DNA of 19,630 nucleotides from Gordonia sp. UBA5067 (GCF_002414845.1 NZ_DIAX01000002.1:1-19630); one strand, 5' to 3'. Counted from the first letter of the stretch, positions 1-7,325 are shown. The notes: generated by a model not told the origin, from the letters alone. Numbers and translations are program-made.

Positions 1-50
1 CCTCGGTACCGTCGCCGAGACCGGTGTGACCAGGGGCAGCGCGGGTGCGC

Positions 51-416
51 TCACTGTTCCTCATCGTCGCGACGGGCCTCGATGGCCTCGAGGTGGGCTC
101 CCTGGATGAGTTCCTCCGGGCCGCCGGCGGCCTCGGACAACTCGTCGGCGGGGTCGAACTCGCCGAGGCGCTCACGGGCCAGCCGGTCGAGCCGGGCGGA
201 ATCGTGCTTGGCCCGCTTGGCCGCCTCGCGCATCTCGAACCCATCGGAGATGAGGTCGCCGACCTCGCGTGCGACGTCGACGACGGCGCCGGTGATGATC
301 GTGGCGATCCTCCCGACGCGCGTCGCCGTCGTCTGCACGGCCTCCTGTGCGAAGTCCTTGTTGCGCTCGAGCTTGTCGAAGTCGATTTCGCGGCGCTGCG
401 GCGTATCGTCGCTCAT
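51..416 (-). CDS. Small conserved actinobacterial protein of unknown function
   Basis: This 121-residue protein starts at ATG 416 and ends at TGA 51. I do not recognise a named family. It has a charged N-terminus, a central hydrophobic-to-amphipathic stretch at about residues 33-58 (RVGRIATIITGAVVDVAREV) that could be a membrane-associated helix, and a basic then strongly acidic C-terminal helical tail ending in Asp/Glu. There is no signal peptide and no cysteine. It is the third gene of the minus-strand run headed by the reductase and desaturase, starting 28 nt after the desaturase stop, so it is probably cotranscribed. That position suggests an accessory role around the membrane desaturase, but this is only context. 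The opposite-strand reading frame over it looks like a GC-driven shadow. Confidence 0.7.
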   Translation of the reverse strand: MSDDTPQRREIDFDKLERNKDFAQEAVQTTATRVGRIATIITGAVVDVAREVGDLISDGFEMREAAKRAKHDSARLDRLARERLGEFDPADELSEAAGGPEELIQGAHLEAIEARRDDEEQ

Positions 417-444
417 AGCCGATCAGCCTACCCGCCGCGCCGCG

Positions 445-1641
445 TTAGCTGGCCTGGGCCGCTGACGCGCGCTCGATGTTGACGACCAGGTCGTCATCGT
501 CGCGGGTCCACGAGTTCGGCACGCTGAGCTTGGCGATCTTCCGCCACGTCGATCCGAGTTGGCCGCGCAGGTTGCCCGTGTTGTACGGCAGGCCGTGGCG
601 CTCGCAGATGTCGCGCACCTCTTCGGCCATCTCCGGGTACCGGTTGGCCGGCACATCGGGGAACAGGTGGTGCTCGATCTGGTGGCTCAGGTTGCCGCTC
701 ATGATGTGGAACAACGGGCTGCCGGTGATGTTGGCCGAGCCCAGCATCTGGCGGATGTACCACTCCCCGCGCGTCTCGTTCGCACATTCCTCCTTGCTGA
801 AGGTCTGTGCGCCAGTGGGGAAGTGACCGCAGAAGATGATGGAGAACGTCCACAGGTTGCGGATGAGGTTGGCCGAGGCGTTGCCCAGCAGCGTCGGGAT
901 GAACAGCGGACCGGTCAGCGCGGGGAAGATGACGTAGTCCTTGAGGACCTGCTTACTGGCCTTGCGCCACATGCCCTTGACGAGACTCTTGATGTCGGAC
1001 CACTTGCGTTCGCCGGCGGCGATCCGGTCGACCTCCAGGTCGTGGGCCATCACGCCCCATTCGAACAGCACCATCAGCCCCGTGGCGAAGGCCAGGTTGC
1101 CCAGGTAGAGGGGCTTCCATTCTTGGTCGCGGGCCATCCGAAGAATGCCGTAGCCGACGTCGCGGTCTTCGCCGATGATGTTGGTGAACGTGTGGTGCTT
1201 GTAGTTGTGGCTGTGCTTCCACTGGTCGGCCGGGCAGACGGTGTCCCATTCGAATTCGCGGGAGTTGTAGGTGTCCTCGCGCATCCAGTCATATTGGCCG
1301 TGCATGACGTTGTGGCCGATTTCCATGTTGTCGAGGATCTTCGACGCCCCCAGCAGGCCGACGGCGGCCAGCCATGCCGGCGGGAACCAGCCGAGGTACA
1401 TCAGGGCCCGGCCACCGATTTCGAGCCCGCGCTGGGTGCGGATGATCTTGTAAAGGTACTCGCGGTCGGACTCGCCGACGTCGGCCATGATGCGGGCGCG
1501 CAACTCCTCGAGTTCGCGGCCGATCGTCTCGACCTGCTCGCGGGTCAGATTGACCTCGGTGATGGGCGGAAGGTCGGTGCTGGGCAGCACGGCTAGGCGC
1601 TCGGCCTTGGCCTGGTAGTTGTCACTGAGCTGGATTGCCAT
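445..1641 (-). CDS. desA3: DesA3-like membrane acyl-CoA delta-9 desaturase
   Basis: This 398-residue integral-membrane di-iron desaturase (fatty acid desaturase family 1) inserts a cis double bond into long-chain acyl-CoA, giving oleoyl-type chains for membrane lipids and triacylglycerol. All three histidine boxes are present: GHNVMHG (H110, H114), HSHNYKHH (H145, H149, H150) and HQIEHH (H320, H324, H325). H273 in a transmembrane stretch is the usual extra ligand candidate. Hydrophobic segments lie at about 79-100, 180-198 and 238-272. Length is close to mycobacterial DesA3 (Rv3229c, roughly 430 residues). Its start lies only 4 nt after the stop of the reductase that supplies its electrons, the same order as Rv3230c-Rv3229c. 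Family assignment is firm; exact chain length and regiospecificity are inferred. Confidence 0.95.
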   Translation of the reverse strand: MAIQLSDNYQAKAERLAVLPSTDLPPITEVNLTREQVETIGRELEELRARIMADVGESDREYLYKIIRTQRGLEIGGRALMYLGWFPPAWLAAVGLLGASKILDNMEIGHNVMHGQYDWMREDTYNSREFEWDTVCPADQWKHSHNYKHHTFTNIIGEDRDVGYGILRMARDQEWKPLYLGNLAFATGLMVLFEWGVMAHDLEVDRIAAGERKWSDIKSLVKGMWRKASKQVLKDYVIFPALTGPLFIPTLLGNASANLIRNLWTFSIIFCGHFPTGAQTFSKEECANETRGEWYIRQMLGSANITGSPLFHIMSGNLSHQIEHHLFPDVPANRYPEMAEEVRDICERHGLPYNTGNLRGQLGSTWRKIAKLSVPNSWTRDDDDLVVNIERASAAQAS

Positions 1642-1645
1642 GCGC

Positions 1646-2749
1646 TTAAGCCTCGATTTCTACGTCGCCAACAGGAGTGTTGACGCACAGTTGGATGTGG
1701 GTGTCGGCCTCGGAATCGATTTCACCGGTGAGGATGTTGCGGGTGCAGCCGGACTTCTTGACGGTGACGCAGGAAAAGCAGATGCCCATGCGGCAGCCGC
1801 TCTCCGGCGAGAGGCCGGCGCCCTCGGCCTGGTCGAGGAGGGTGCGACCGTCGTTGGGGGTGCTTACCGCCGAGGCGGTGAAGCTGACCTGTCCGGTGAT
1901 GGGCTCGTTCGGGTCGGTGACGGGGACGGCCAGGGTGAAGGCCTCGGTGTGCAGGTGTTCGGCGATGCCGGCAGCTGCGCAGTATTCGCCGACGGCGTCC
2001 ATCAGCGACGCGGGGCCGCAGAGGAAGATCGTCGCGTCGTCGGTCGCGATACCGGCGAGGTGGTCGCCGGTGAAGTGGTCGCCGGCGGTGTGGTCGCCGG
2101 TGGTGCGGTCAGTCTGGCCGGCGCGCGTGTAGTGCAGACGCAGGTCCAGGTTCGGGTACAGGGCGGCCAGATTGGCCAGTTCCGCGCCGTAGGCGACGTC
2201 GTCGGCGGTGCGGGCGTAGTGGACGAAGGTCACCGCCCCCTGGTGGTTCCGCGCCACAAGTGTGCGCAGCATTGAGAGTACGGGTGTAATCCCAGATCCG
2301 CCGCTGATGAAGACGATGTTGCTGCCGGGGTCGGCGGGCAGGGTGAAGTCGCCCGCCGCCTGCGTGAGGCCGAGCACCATCCCGGTGTGCGCGTGCTCGC
2401 GCAAGTGGCGCGAGACGAATCCGTCGTCGTGGACGGCGATCGTCAGCTCAAGATCGTCGCGCCGGTCCCCGGCGGCGTTGGCGGGCGAGAAGCAGCGACT
2501 GTGCCGGACTCCGTCTATGACGGTGCTGACCTGGACGTATTGACCAGCCTGGTGACCCTTCCACTGGCGGGTGGGGCGCAGTGTGAGGGTGACCGTGCGG
2601 TCGGTGGCCCGCCGGACGCGGATGACTTCGGCGCGCAGGTCGCGCCAGGTGAGCATCGGGTCGACGAGTTCGAGATAGCGGTCGACGGGGTGCGGGGTAA
2701 GGGCGGCCTGGACGACCGACCCCATGAAGGTGGCGAGTCGGGTGCTCAT
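1646..2749 (-). CDS. Ferredoxin-NADP reductase fused to 2Fe-2S ferredoxin, desaturase electron donor
   Basis: This 367-residue electron-transfer protein resembles Rv3230c, the NADPH-dependent partner of DesA3. Domain order is an FAD-binding barrel (HSRCFS at 83-88, the R-x-F/Y-S FAD motif), an NAD(P)-binding domain (FISGGSGITP at 147-156) and a C-terminal plant-type 2Fe-2S ferredoxin with C319, C324, C327 and C355. I chose ATG 2749 because AGGAGG sits 8 nt upstream at 2758-2763. A longer frame reaches 2842, but its extra 31 residues would cover the intergenic promoter and lack family character. The gene begins the minus-strand operon with the desaturase 4 nt downstream. An unusual feature is a three-unit, five-residue repeat at 217-231 (xGDHx) in the NAD(P) domain. 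Electrons would flow from NADPH through FAD and 2Fe-2S to the desaturase di-iron centre. Confidence 0.92.
   Translation of the reverse strand: MSTRLATFMGSVVQAALTPHPVDRYLELVDPMLTWRDLRAEVIRVRRATDRTVTLTLRPTRQWKGHQAGQYVQVSTVIDGVRHSRCFSPANAAGDRRDDLELTIAVHDDGFVSRHLREHAHTGMVLGLTQAAGDFTLPADPGSNIVFISGGSGITPVLSMLRTLVARNHQGAVTFVHYARTADDVAYGAELANLAALYPNLDLRLHYTRAGQTDRTTGDHTAGDHFTGDHLAGIATDDATIFLCGPASLMDAVGEYCAAAGIAEHLHTEAFTLAVPVTDPNEPITGQVSFTASAVSTPNDGRTLLDQAEGAGLSPESGCRMGICFSCVTVKKSGCTRNILTGEIDSEADTHIQLCVNTPVGDVEIEA
2057..2101. repeat. 15-bp in-frame tandem repeat inside the reductase gene
   Basis: Three consecutive 15-bp units share the core GTGGTCGCCGG (2057-2071, 2072-2086, 2087-2101), followed by a degenerate fourth unit at 2102-2116. 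Because 15 is a multiple of three, the reductase frame is kept and the units read as xGDHx pentapeptides. The repeat falls in a surface part of the NAD(P)-binding domain where related reductases are not known to carry such an insert. Confidence 0.85.
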
Positions 2750-2757
2750 CGGATGTG

Positions 2758-2763
2758 CCTCCT
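2758..2763 (-). promoter_or_regulatory. Ribosome binding site AGGAGG fixing the reductase start
   Basis: On the minus strand AGGAGG precedes ATG 2749 with an 8-nt spacer. This is a strong match to the anti-Shine-Dalgarno sequence and decides the start over the upstream in-frame alternative. Confidence 0.8.
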
Positions 2764-2803
2764 GTGGGGGCTGATTGCGGTCACCGAAATCCAGTGAACG
2801 GAT

Positions 2804-2842
2804 GTACACCCAAAAGTGTGCCACATGTAGGCGGATCGTCAA
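2804..2842 (-). promoter_or_regulatory. Candidate promoter and overlapping operator of the reductase-desaturase operon
   Basis: On the minus strand, TTGACG (2842-2837) is followed after exactly 17 nt by ACACTT (2819-2814), a fair -35/-10 pair reading toward the reductase. The -10 is embedded in an inverted repeat on the plus strand: GTACAC (2804-2809) and GTGTGC (2816-2821), one mismatched pair, 6-nt spacer. A repressor bound there would block the promoter. The divergent FabR/DesT-type TetR gene next door is the natural candidate to bind. The repeat and spacing are seen; the regulatory role is inferred. Confidence 0.5.
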
Positions 2843-2853
2843 GGGGTGCAGGG

Positions 2854-2867
2854 GTGACGGTCGTCAC
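2854..2867. promoter_or_regulatory. Second inverted repeat in the divergent intergenic region
   Basis: GTGAC (2854-2858) and GTCAC (2863-2867) form a perfect 5-bp inverted repeat with a 4-nt spacer. It lies just upstream of the -10-like element of the TetR gene. Its position would allow autorepression of the regulator, but the arms are short and could occur by chance. Confidence 0.35.
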
Positions 2868-2872
2868 CGTCG

Positions 2873-2878
2873 TACACT
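2873..2878 (+). promoter_or_regulatory. Candidate -10 box for a leaderless TetR transcript
   Basis: TACACT ends 8 nt before GTG 2887, and no Shine-Dalgarno sequence precedes that GTG. This is the arrangement of leaderless mRNAs, which are common in mycobacteria and relatives: transcription would start at or next to the start codon. No clear -35 was found. Confidence 0.4.
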
Positions 2879-2886
2879 CAACCCTT

Positions 2887-3600
2887 GTGACCCCGGCCGA
2901 CGATCAGCGCGACCAGCCGCGAACGACGCGTGCGCGCGGCTCGTCAGCGCGGCGGGCGCCGCGGGAACCGGAGTCGCGAGCGGAGAAGAAGGGTCGCACT
3001 CGGCAGGCCCTGCTCGACGCGACGATGGAACTGGTCGCCGACCGCAGCTTCTCCGGTCTGAGCCTGCGCGAGGTTGCGCGCGGGGCGGGAATCGTGCCGA
3101 CGGCGTTCTACCGGCATTTCAGTTCGATGGAGGACTTGGGAGTCACCCTCGTGGAGGATGCGATGCGCGTGCTGCGGCGCACGCTGCGCGAGGGCCGGCG
3201 CGACCTGGCCGCCCGCAACGCGCTGCCGTCGGCGACGAATTCGCTGGAGATCCTGCTCGACCATGTGCGCGACAACGAGGCGCAGTTCCGCTTCCTGGTC
3301 CGTGAGCAGCACGGCGGCGTGTCCGAGATCCGCCGGGCCATTGATACCGAGCTGCGGCTGTTCGCCAAGGAACTCGCGATCGACCTCGCCCGCATCCCCG
3401 AACTCGTCGCGTGGACGCCTGATGACCTGGAACTCGTCGCCGACTTGATCGTCACCGTCATGCTGACGGCCGTCGCCGACCTGCTCGACGGCGAGTACCG
3501 TGGCGCGATCGTGGAAACCGAGGTGATCGACCGCACCAAACGGCAACTGGTACTGGTCTTCCTCGGCATGTCTCGATGGGATCCCGGGCGATCCGGCTGA
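2887..3600 (+). CDS. FabR/DesT-type TetR repressor, likely regulator of the desaturase operon
   Basis: This TetR-family regulator has 237 residues from GTG 2887. The N-terminal 30 residues are Arg-rich and disordered. The helix-turn-helix covers about 59-79 (LSLREVARGAGIVPTAFYRH) followed by FSSMEDLGVTLV. That block closely resembles FabR of Enterobacteria and DesT of Pseudomonas, which sense the unsaturated-to-saturated acyl-CoA balance and control desaturase or fabA/fabB genes. The C-terminal ligand domain contains the LLDHVRDNEAQFRFLVREQ stretch typical of this subgroup. The gene is divergent from the reductase-desaturase operon, across a gap with two inverted repeats, which fits local control. 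The start is uncertain: the frame is open back to 2755, but GTG 2887 follows a -10-like box. Acyl-CoA sensing is inferred from family and context. Confidence 0.85.
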   Translation: MTPADDQRDQPRTTRARGSSARRAPREPESRAEKKGRTRQALLDATMELVADRSFSGLSLREVARGAGIVPTAFYRHFSSMEDLGVTLVEDAMRVLRRTLREGRRDLAARNALPSATNSLEILLDHVRDNEAQFRFLVREQHGGVSEIRRAIDTELRLFAKELAIDLARIPELVAWTPDDLELVADLIVTVMLTAVADLLDGEYRGAIVETEVIDRTKRQLVLVFLGMSRWDPGRSG

Positions 3601-3624
3601 TCCGTGCGCACCGGGTGCTCGCCG

Positions 3625-3630
3625 TATGCT
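3625..3630 (+). promoter_or_regulatory. Candidate -10 box before the kinase gene
   Basis: TATGCT ends 6 nt before ATG 3637 in the 36-nt gap after the TetR stop, and no Shine-Dalgarno sequence is visible. A leaderless transcript for the kinase is possible. Read-through from the TetR gene is the alternative. Confidence 0.35.
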
Positions 3631-3636
3631 GCTGCC

Positions 3637-5055
3637 ATGGCTGACGGAGATCGGACGGGCACCACGTTCGGGCGGTACGAGCTCGGCGAGTTGCTTGGTC
3701 GCGGCGGCATGGGCGAGGTCTACCGCGCCGTCGACACGAAGAACGACCGGACAGTCGCGCTCAAACTGTTGCCGACCGCGCTCGCCGGCGACGAGGTATA
3801 TGCCGAGCGGTTCCGCCGCGAGTCGAGGACGGCGGCCCGGCTCGGTGACCCGCACATCATTCCCATTCACGACTTCGGTGAGATCGACGGCACCCTCTAC
3901 CTCGACATGCGCGTGGTCGAGGGATCCGATTTGCGTGCGGCGATCCGCGGCTCGGGCAAGCTGGCCCCCGCCCGCGTCGTATCGATTGCCGAGGACGTGG
4001 CGCAGGCCCTCGATTCGGCGCATGCCGCCGGGCTCGTGCATCGCGACGTCAAGCCGGAGAACATCCTCCTCACTCCCGGTGACTTCGCCTATCTGGTGGA
4101 CTTCGGCATTGCCCGCGCCGCCGACGACGCGGCACCGCATCTCACACAGCTCGGCACGGCGATCGGGTCGATCGCCTACCTCGCCCCGGAGATATTCGAC
4201 GGCCGGGAGGCCACTGCCGCCAGCGATGTTTACGCACTCGCGGTGGCAACCTACGAGGCGCTGACGGGGCGTGTACCGCACCCCGGGGCCACCCACGCGG
4301 CTGCCATCAAGTCTGCGCTGCTCGACGATCTGCCGCTGCCGAGCTCGATCGATCCGAGCCTGCCGCTCGGCTTGGATGATGTGCTGGCCCGCGGTTTGGC
4401 CCGCGACCCGGCGGCGCGGTACGCCACCGCCGGGGATTTTGCGGCGGCGGCGCGCGCGGCCCTCGACACCGGCTCGTCGTGGAGTCCGACGACCGTCACG
4501 ACGGTTTCGGCGCCCGCGCCGGCCCCGCCGACGAGTCCGGCCTACCCGACGGCGCCGATGTATCCGACCGGACCGGTTTATGCGAATGCGCCGGGCTATC
4601 AGACCGGCCCCACTCCGTACCAGCCGGCGCAGCCGCCGCGACCGCCGGCGAATTCGGCGGTCCCATGGATTCTGGGCGTGTTCGCGCTGGTGGTGCTGGC
4701 GGGGGCGATCATCGCGCTGGTCATGTTGGTCAGCGGCGGGCGTGGCGGCTCCTCGCAGACGTCGGTGCCCGGACCGGTGACGGTTACCCGAACGGAGGCC
4801 GTGCCAACGGTGGCCGACCCGCCGCCGGATTCGACGCAGTGCGATCGGACCGTCGGCGTCGGCACCGCGGTCACGTCGTGCCAGTTCGCCGCCGCCGTGC
4901 GCGACGCCTACCTGGCTGCGGGCCCGAAGGGGCAGGCGCGCACCGTCACGGCCTACAGTCCGGTGACCGGGCAGAGTTACGCGATGAGCTGCCTTCCCGA
5001 ACGCGGGATTGTGGTGTGTCGCGGCGGCAATGACGCCGTCGTGCATATCTACTAG
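3637..5055 (+). CDS. Membrane Ser/Thr protein kinase (PknF/PknH-like architecture)
   Basis: This is a 472-residue eukaryotic-like kinase with one membrane span. The cytoplasmic kinase domain (about 13-275) has the glycine loop GRGGMGEVY (21-29), catalytic lysine K43, HRDVKPEN (135-142, catalytic D137), DFG (155-157) and APE (183-185), so it should be active. A Pro/Tyr-rich linker with YPT repeats (about 291-340) leads to a transmembrane helix (344-366). The exported tail of about 105 residues ends in a compact region with four cysteines (C402, C415, C452, C461) and the phrase YSPVTGQSYAMSC. This looks like a disulfide-bonded sensor found in several mycolate-bacterial kinases; no PASTA repeats are present. 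ATG 3637 was chosen over the in-frame start 33 nt upstream because MADGDRTGTTFGRYEL begins like related kinases. The next gene follows after 5 nt. Confidence 0.93.
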   Translation: MADGDRTGTTFGRYELGELLGRGGMGEVYRAVDTKNDRTVALKLLPTALAGDEVYAERFRRESRTAARLGDPHIIPIHDFGEIDGTLYLDMRVVEGSDLRAAIRGSGKLAPARVVSIAEDVAQALDSAHAAGLVHRDVKPENILLTPGDFAYLVDFGIARAADDAAPHLTQLGTAIGSIAYLAPEIFDGREATAASDVYALAVATYEALTGRVPHPGATHAAAIKSALLDDLPLPSSIDPSLPLGLDDVLARGLARDPAARYATAGDFAAAARAALDTGSSWSPTTVTTVSAPAPAPPTSPAYPTAPMYPTGPVYANAPGYQTGPTPYQPAQPPRPPANSAVPWILGVFALVVLAGAIIALVMLVSGGRGGSSQTSVPGPVTVTRTEAVPTVADPPPDSTQCDRTVGVGTAVTSCQFAAAVRDAYLAAGPKGQARTVTAYSPVTGQSYAMSCLPERGIVVCRGGNDAVVHIY

Positions 5056-5060
5056 GTGCC

Positions 5061-5972
5061 ATGAGCCGTCGTTCCCTGCCCGCATTCCTCGCCGTTGTGG
5101 CCGTGTCCGGATTGGCGGTGTCCGCATGCGGCACGGGCGAGCAGACGGTGACGGCATCGTCGTCAAGCCCGTCCTCGTCGTCGACGCCCGTCCCGTCGGC
5201 CAGGCGGCCGGCGCCGGGCCCGGCAATGGCTGTTGCGCGGGTCCAACTCGGCGCGGCGGCACTGCAGTTGAACCAGGCCCTCGAACCGCTCGGGTTGACG
5301 CAGAAAGTCGCAGTGGCGATCGCGCCGGTGGGTGTGGCCGCCACCCCGATTGTGATCGGCGAGGTCAACCCGCCACAGGTGGCGTGGTCGACGATCAAGG
5401 TGCCGCTCGCGATTGCCGCCGAGCGCAAACACGGCGGCCCGATGCCGGCGACGGTCGCTGCCATCGCGGCCTCGGATAATTCTGCGGCGCAGGCGTTGTG
5501 GGATTCGTTAGGGTCCGATGAACAGGCGGCCGCAGCGGTGACGCGGGTGCTCCGCGAGGGTGGTGACGCCCGCTCGACGGTGCCCGCGGTGCCCACGCGG
5601 TCGCCGTACACGATCTTCGGCCAGACCGTATGGTCCGTGGAGAACGCCACCCGTTTCACCGCCGGGCTCGCGTGTCTGCCGGGCAGTGAGCGGGTGCGCC
5701 GGCTGATGGGGCGGGTGAACGGCAACCAGCAGTGGGGTGCGGAGCGAATGAAGGCGCACACCGGCGTCAAGGGTGGGTGGGGTCCCGGCACCGAGGGTGG
5801 CTACGTGGTGCGTCAGATCGCGCTGATCGGTCACCGGGACGGGTCGCAGACTGCGGTTGCCATGGTGACCTTCGGCAACGGCACGTCGATGGCGAGCGGC
5901 ACAGCCGCTCTCGATCGCGTCGGCACCTGGCTCAGTCGTAACGCGGAGAGCCTGCCGCGCGGCTTCTGCTGA
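5061..5972 (+). CDS. Lipoprotein with beta-lactamase/transpeptidase-like serine active site
   Basis: This 303-residue protein has a lipoprotein signal peptide (VSAC, lipidated C23) and then a Ser/Pro-rich tether to about residue 57. The body carries the three motifs of the serine penicillin-recognising fold: STIK (S110 nucleophile, K113), SDN (138-140) and KGG (237-239) in the place of KTG. It may be a class A beta-lactamase-like enzyme, a D,D-carboxypeptidase or a degenerate relative; the spacing fits the fold, but substrate cannot be read from sequence. It starts 5 nt after the kinase stop, so translation is probably coupled, pairing a cell-surface hydrolase with a signalling kinase. Class A-specific residues such as an omega-loop glutamate were not confidently located, so true beta-lactamase activity is uncertain. 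Confidence 0.8.
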   Translation: MSRRSLPAFLAVVAVSGLAVSACGTGEQTVTASSSSPSSSSTPVPSARRPAPGPAMAVARVQLGAAALQLNQALEPLGLTQKVAVAIAPVGVAATPIVIGEVNPPQVAWSTIKVPLAIAAERKHGGPMPATVAAIAASDNSAAQALWDSLGSDEQAAAAVTRVLREGGDARSTVPAVPTRSPYTIFGQTVWSVENATRFTAGLACLPGSERVRRLMGRVNGNQQWGAERMKAHTGVKGGWGPGTEGGYVVRQIALIGHRDGSQTAVAMVTFGNGTSMASGTAALDRVGTWLSRNAESLPRGFC

Positions 5973-6035
5973 AACGGCGGATGCCGGGTATTTCTCGATT
6001 CGGTTGTGATCTACGTCGCATCTGTGCTGCCATTT

Positions 6036-6072
6036 GAGATACAAGAATACGTGTCACGTATCTCTGTATCTC
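6036..6072. promoter_or_regulatory. 37-bp interrupted palindrome upstream of lcp, candidate operator
   Basis: The sequence is symmetric about T6054. Inner arms ATACGTG (6047-6053) and CACGTAT (6055-6061) are perfect, as are outer arms GAGATACA (6036-6043) and TGTATCTC (6065-6072). Only the three bases joining each arm pair (6044-6046 and 6062-6064) fail to match, so 15 of 18 positions pair. It sits 23 bp before ATG 6096 and just upstream of the ribosome binding site. There is no T-tract, so it is unlikely to be a terminator. A nested repeat of this size suits a dimer-of-dimers TetR repressor. A TetR-type repressor (LcpR) is described for lcp in Gordonia polyisoprenivorans; the TetR gene at 10656 is the local candidate. 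Confidence 0.7.
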
Positions 6073-6095
6073 AGTGGGCATCGAGGGGGCTTGAC

Positions 6096-7325
6096 ATGAC
6101 AGGACGCGACGTCAATCGGCGGGACGCGCTGAAAGCGGGCGGGGTTGCGCTTGGGGGTCTCGGAGCGCTCGCGATGACCAACGCGTCGGCGCGCGCGGAG
6201 CCGTGGTCGTGGTCGCCCCAGGGGTCGGTGGCGGGGCAGGGCGCCGGGGCGGACCCGCGGACCGTGTGGGATCCCGAAGCCGATGCAGTGATCGCCAACG
6301 TCCTCGAACGTCACAACGTCAATCGGATCAACGCGGAGCTGCGGACCTGGGTGCGCAATGGCCAAGAAGTGCCCAGCGGGCTGCCGGCGGAGTTGCGCGA
6401 CTTCATCGAGTACGCGCGGATACTCCCCCCGTGGACCGACCACAACAAACTGGCCGGCGGCTTCGAGTTCACCAAGAAGCAGGGGACCATCATCTCGGTC
6501 CTCTATGCGTTCGCCAGTGGCATGATGTCGACCGTCATCCCCAACGAGGCGCGGGCGGTGTACTACTCGAAGGGCGGCCAGTTCTTCAAAGACCGCATTG
6601 CCAAGACAGCGAAGCTCGGTTACGACATCGGCACGGTCAACGCCTACGCGCCCGACGGCCAGATGACGGTTACCTGTGTCAAGACCCGGATGATTCACGC
6701 CGCGGTCCGCCACCTGCTACCGCAGTCGCCGCATTGGCCCAAGCAGTACGTGCCCATCAGTCAGGACGACCTGATGGTCACCTGGCACAGCCTGCCGACG
6801 ACGATCATGGCGAACCTGACCAAGTGGGGGGTCCCTGCGAGTCGCCATGAATCACAGGGCTACCTGCACACCTGGCAGGTGTGCGGGCACCTTCTCGGGA
6901 TCAGGGACGAGTACCTGCCGGCGTCGTGGCGGGAGGCGAACGTGCAGTCCACACAGGTGTTGAAGCCCGTGCTGGCCCCCACCCGGGAGGGCATCCGGCT
7001 GGCCGACGATCTCCTCAGACTCGGCAACGAGCTCGATCTGACCTTGCTGAGCAAACCGATTCTAGGGGCGTTCACCCGGTTCATTCTCGGTGACAAGATC
7101 GCGAACTGGATCAGAGTCCCGCGCGAGCCGGTCTGGAGTCCGCTGCTCGAGGTCAGCTGGGCGCCCTACCTGGCGGTGCGCCAGGGCGTGTTGAATGTGG
7201 CGCCGCCAATGGACAACGCGTACTGGATGTTCGACGAGTTTCTGCGGCAGTTTGTCCTTTGGTACATGTCTGAACTCCGCATGCCGATCTCCATCGAGCT
7301 ACCGCAGCACAACCGGCACTTCTGA
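6096..7325 (+). CDS. lcp: Latex clearing protein, Tat-exported heme b rubber oxygenase
   Basis: This is a 409-residue DUF2236-family enzyme that cleaves cis-1,4-polyisoprene by dioxygenation to oligo-isoprenoids with aldehyde and ketone ends. ATG 6096 follows AGGGGG (6084-6089) with a 6-nt spacer. It gives a Tat signal, NRRDALK (7-13), and a cleavage site near ASARA (30-34). Residues known to matter in Lcp of Streptomyces sp. K30 (E148, R164, K167, T168, axial heme ligand H198) all occur here with a constant +3 offset: E151, R167, K170, T171, H201. The block KTRMIHAAVRHLLPQSPHW (196-214) is diagnostic. Length matches the K30 enzyme (about 407). A large palindrome lies upstream, and the next gene begins 20 nt downstream with its own AAAGGTGAG, so lcp heads an operon. 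Rubber as substrate follows from conservation, not from any test. Confidence 0.93.
   Translation: MTGRDVNRRDALKAGGVALGGLGALAMTNASARAEPWSWSPQGSVAGQGAGADPRTVWDPEADAVIANVLERHNVNRINAELRTWVRNGQEVPSGLPAELRDFIEYARILPPWTDHNKLAGGFEFTKKQGTIISVLYAFASGMMSTVIPNEARAVYYSKGGQFFKDRIAKTAKLGYDIGTVNAYAPDGQMTVTCVKTRMIHAAVRHLLPQSPHWPKQYVPISQDDLMVTWHSLPTTIMANLTKWGVPASRHESQGYLHTWQVCGHLLGIRDEYLPASWREANVQSTQVLKPVLAPTREGIRLADDLLRLGNELDLTLLSKPILGAFTRFILGDKIANWIRVPREPVWSPLLEVSWAPYLAVRQGVLNVAPPMDNAYWMFDEFLRQFVLWYMSELRMPISIELPQHNRHF

Noticed and set aside
559..1596. 345-codon plus-strand frame opposite the desaturase
   Set aside because: It mirrors the desaturase coding strand; Val/Ala/Gly/Asp-rich composition and no domain.
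2944..5262. Long open frame of 772 codons on the minus strand, antisense to TetR and kinase genes
   Set aside because: Arg/Gly/Pro-rich low-complexity translation with no motif, opposite two genes with clear domains; typical GC-rich shadow frame.
6036..6072. Terminator for the lipoprotein gene ending at 5972
   Set aside because: It lies 63 bp past that stop and 23 bp before the lcp start, has no T-tract, and has nested symmetry better suited to protein binding.
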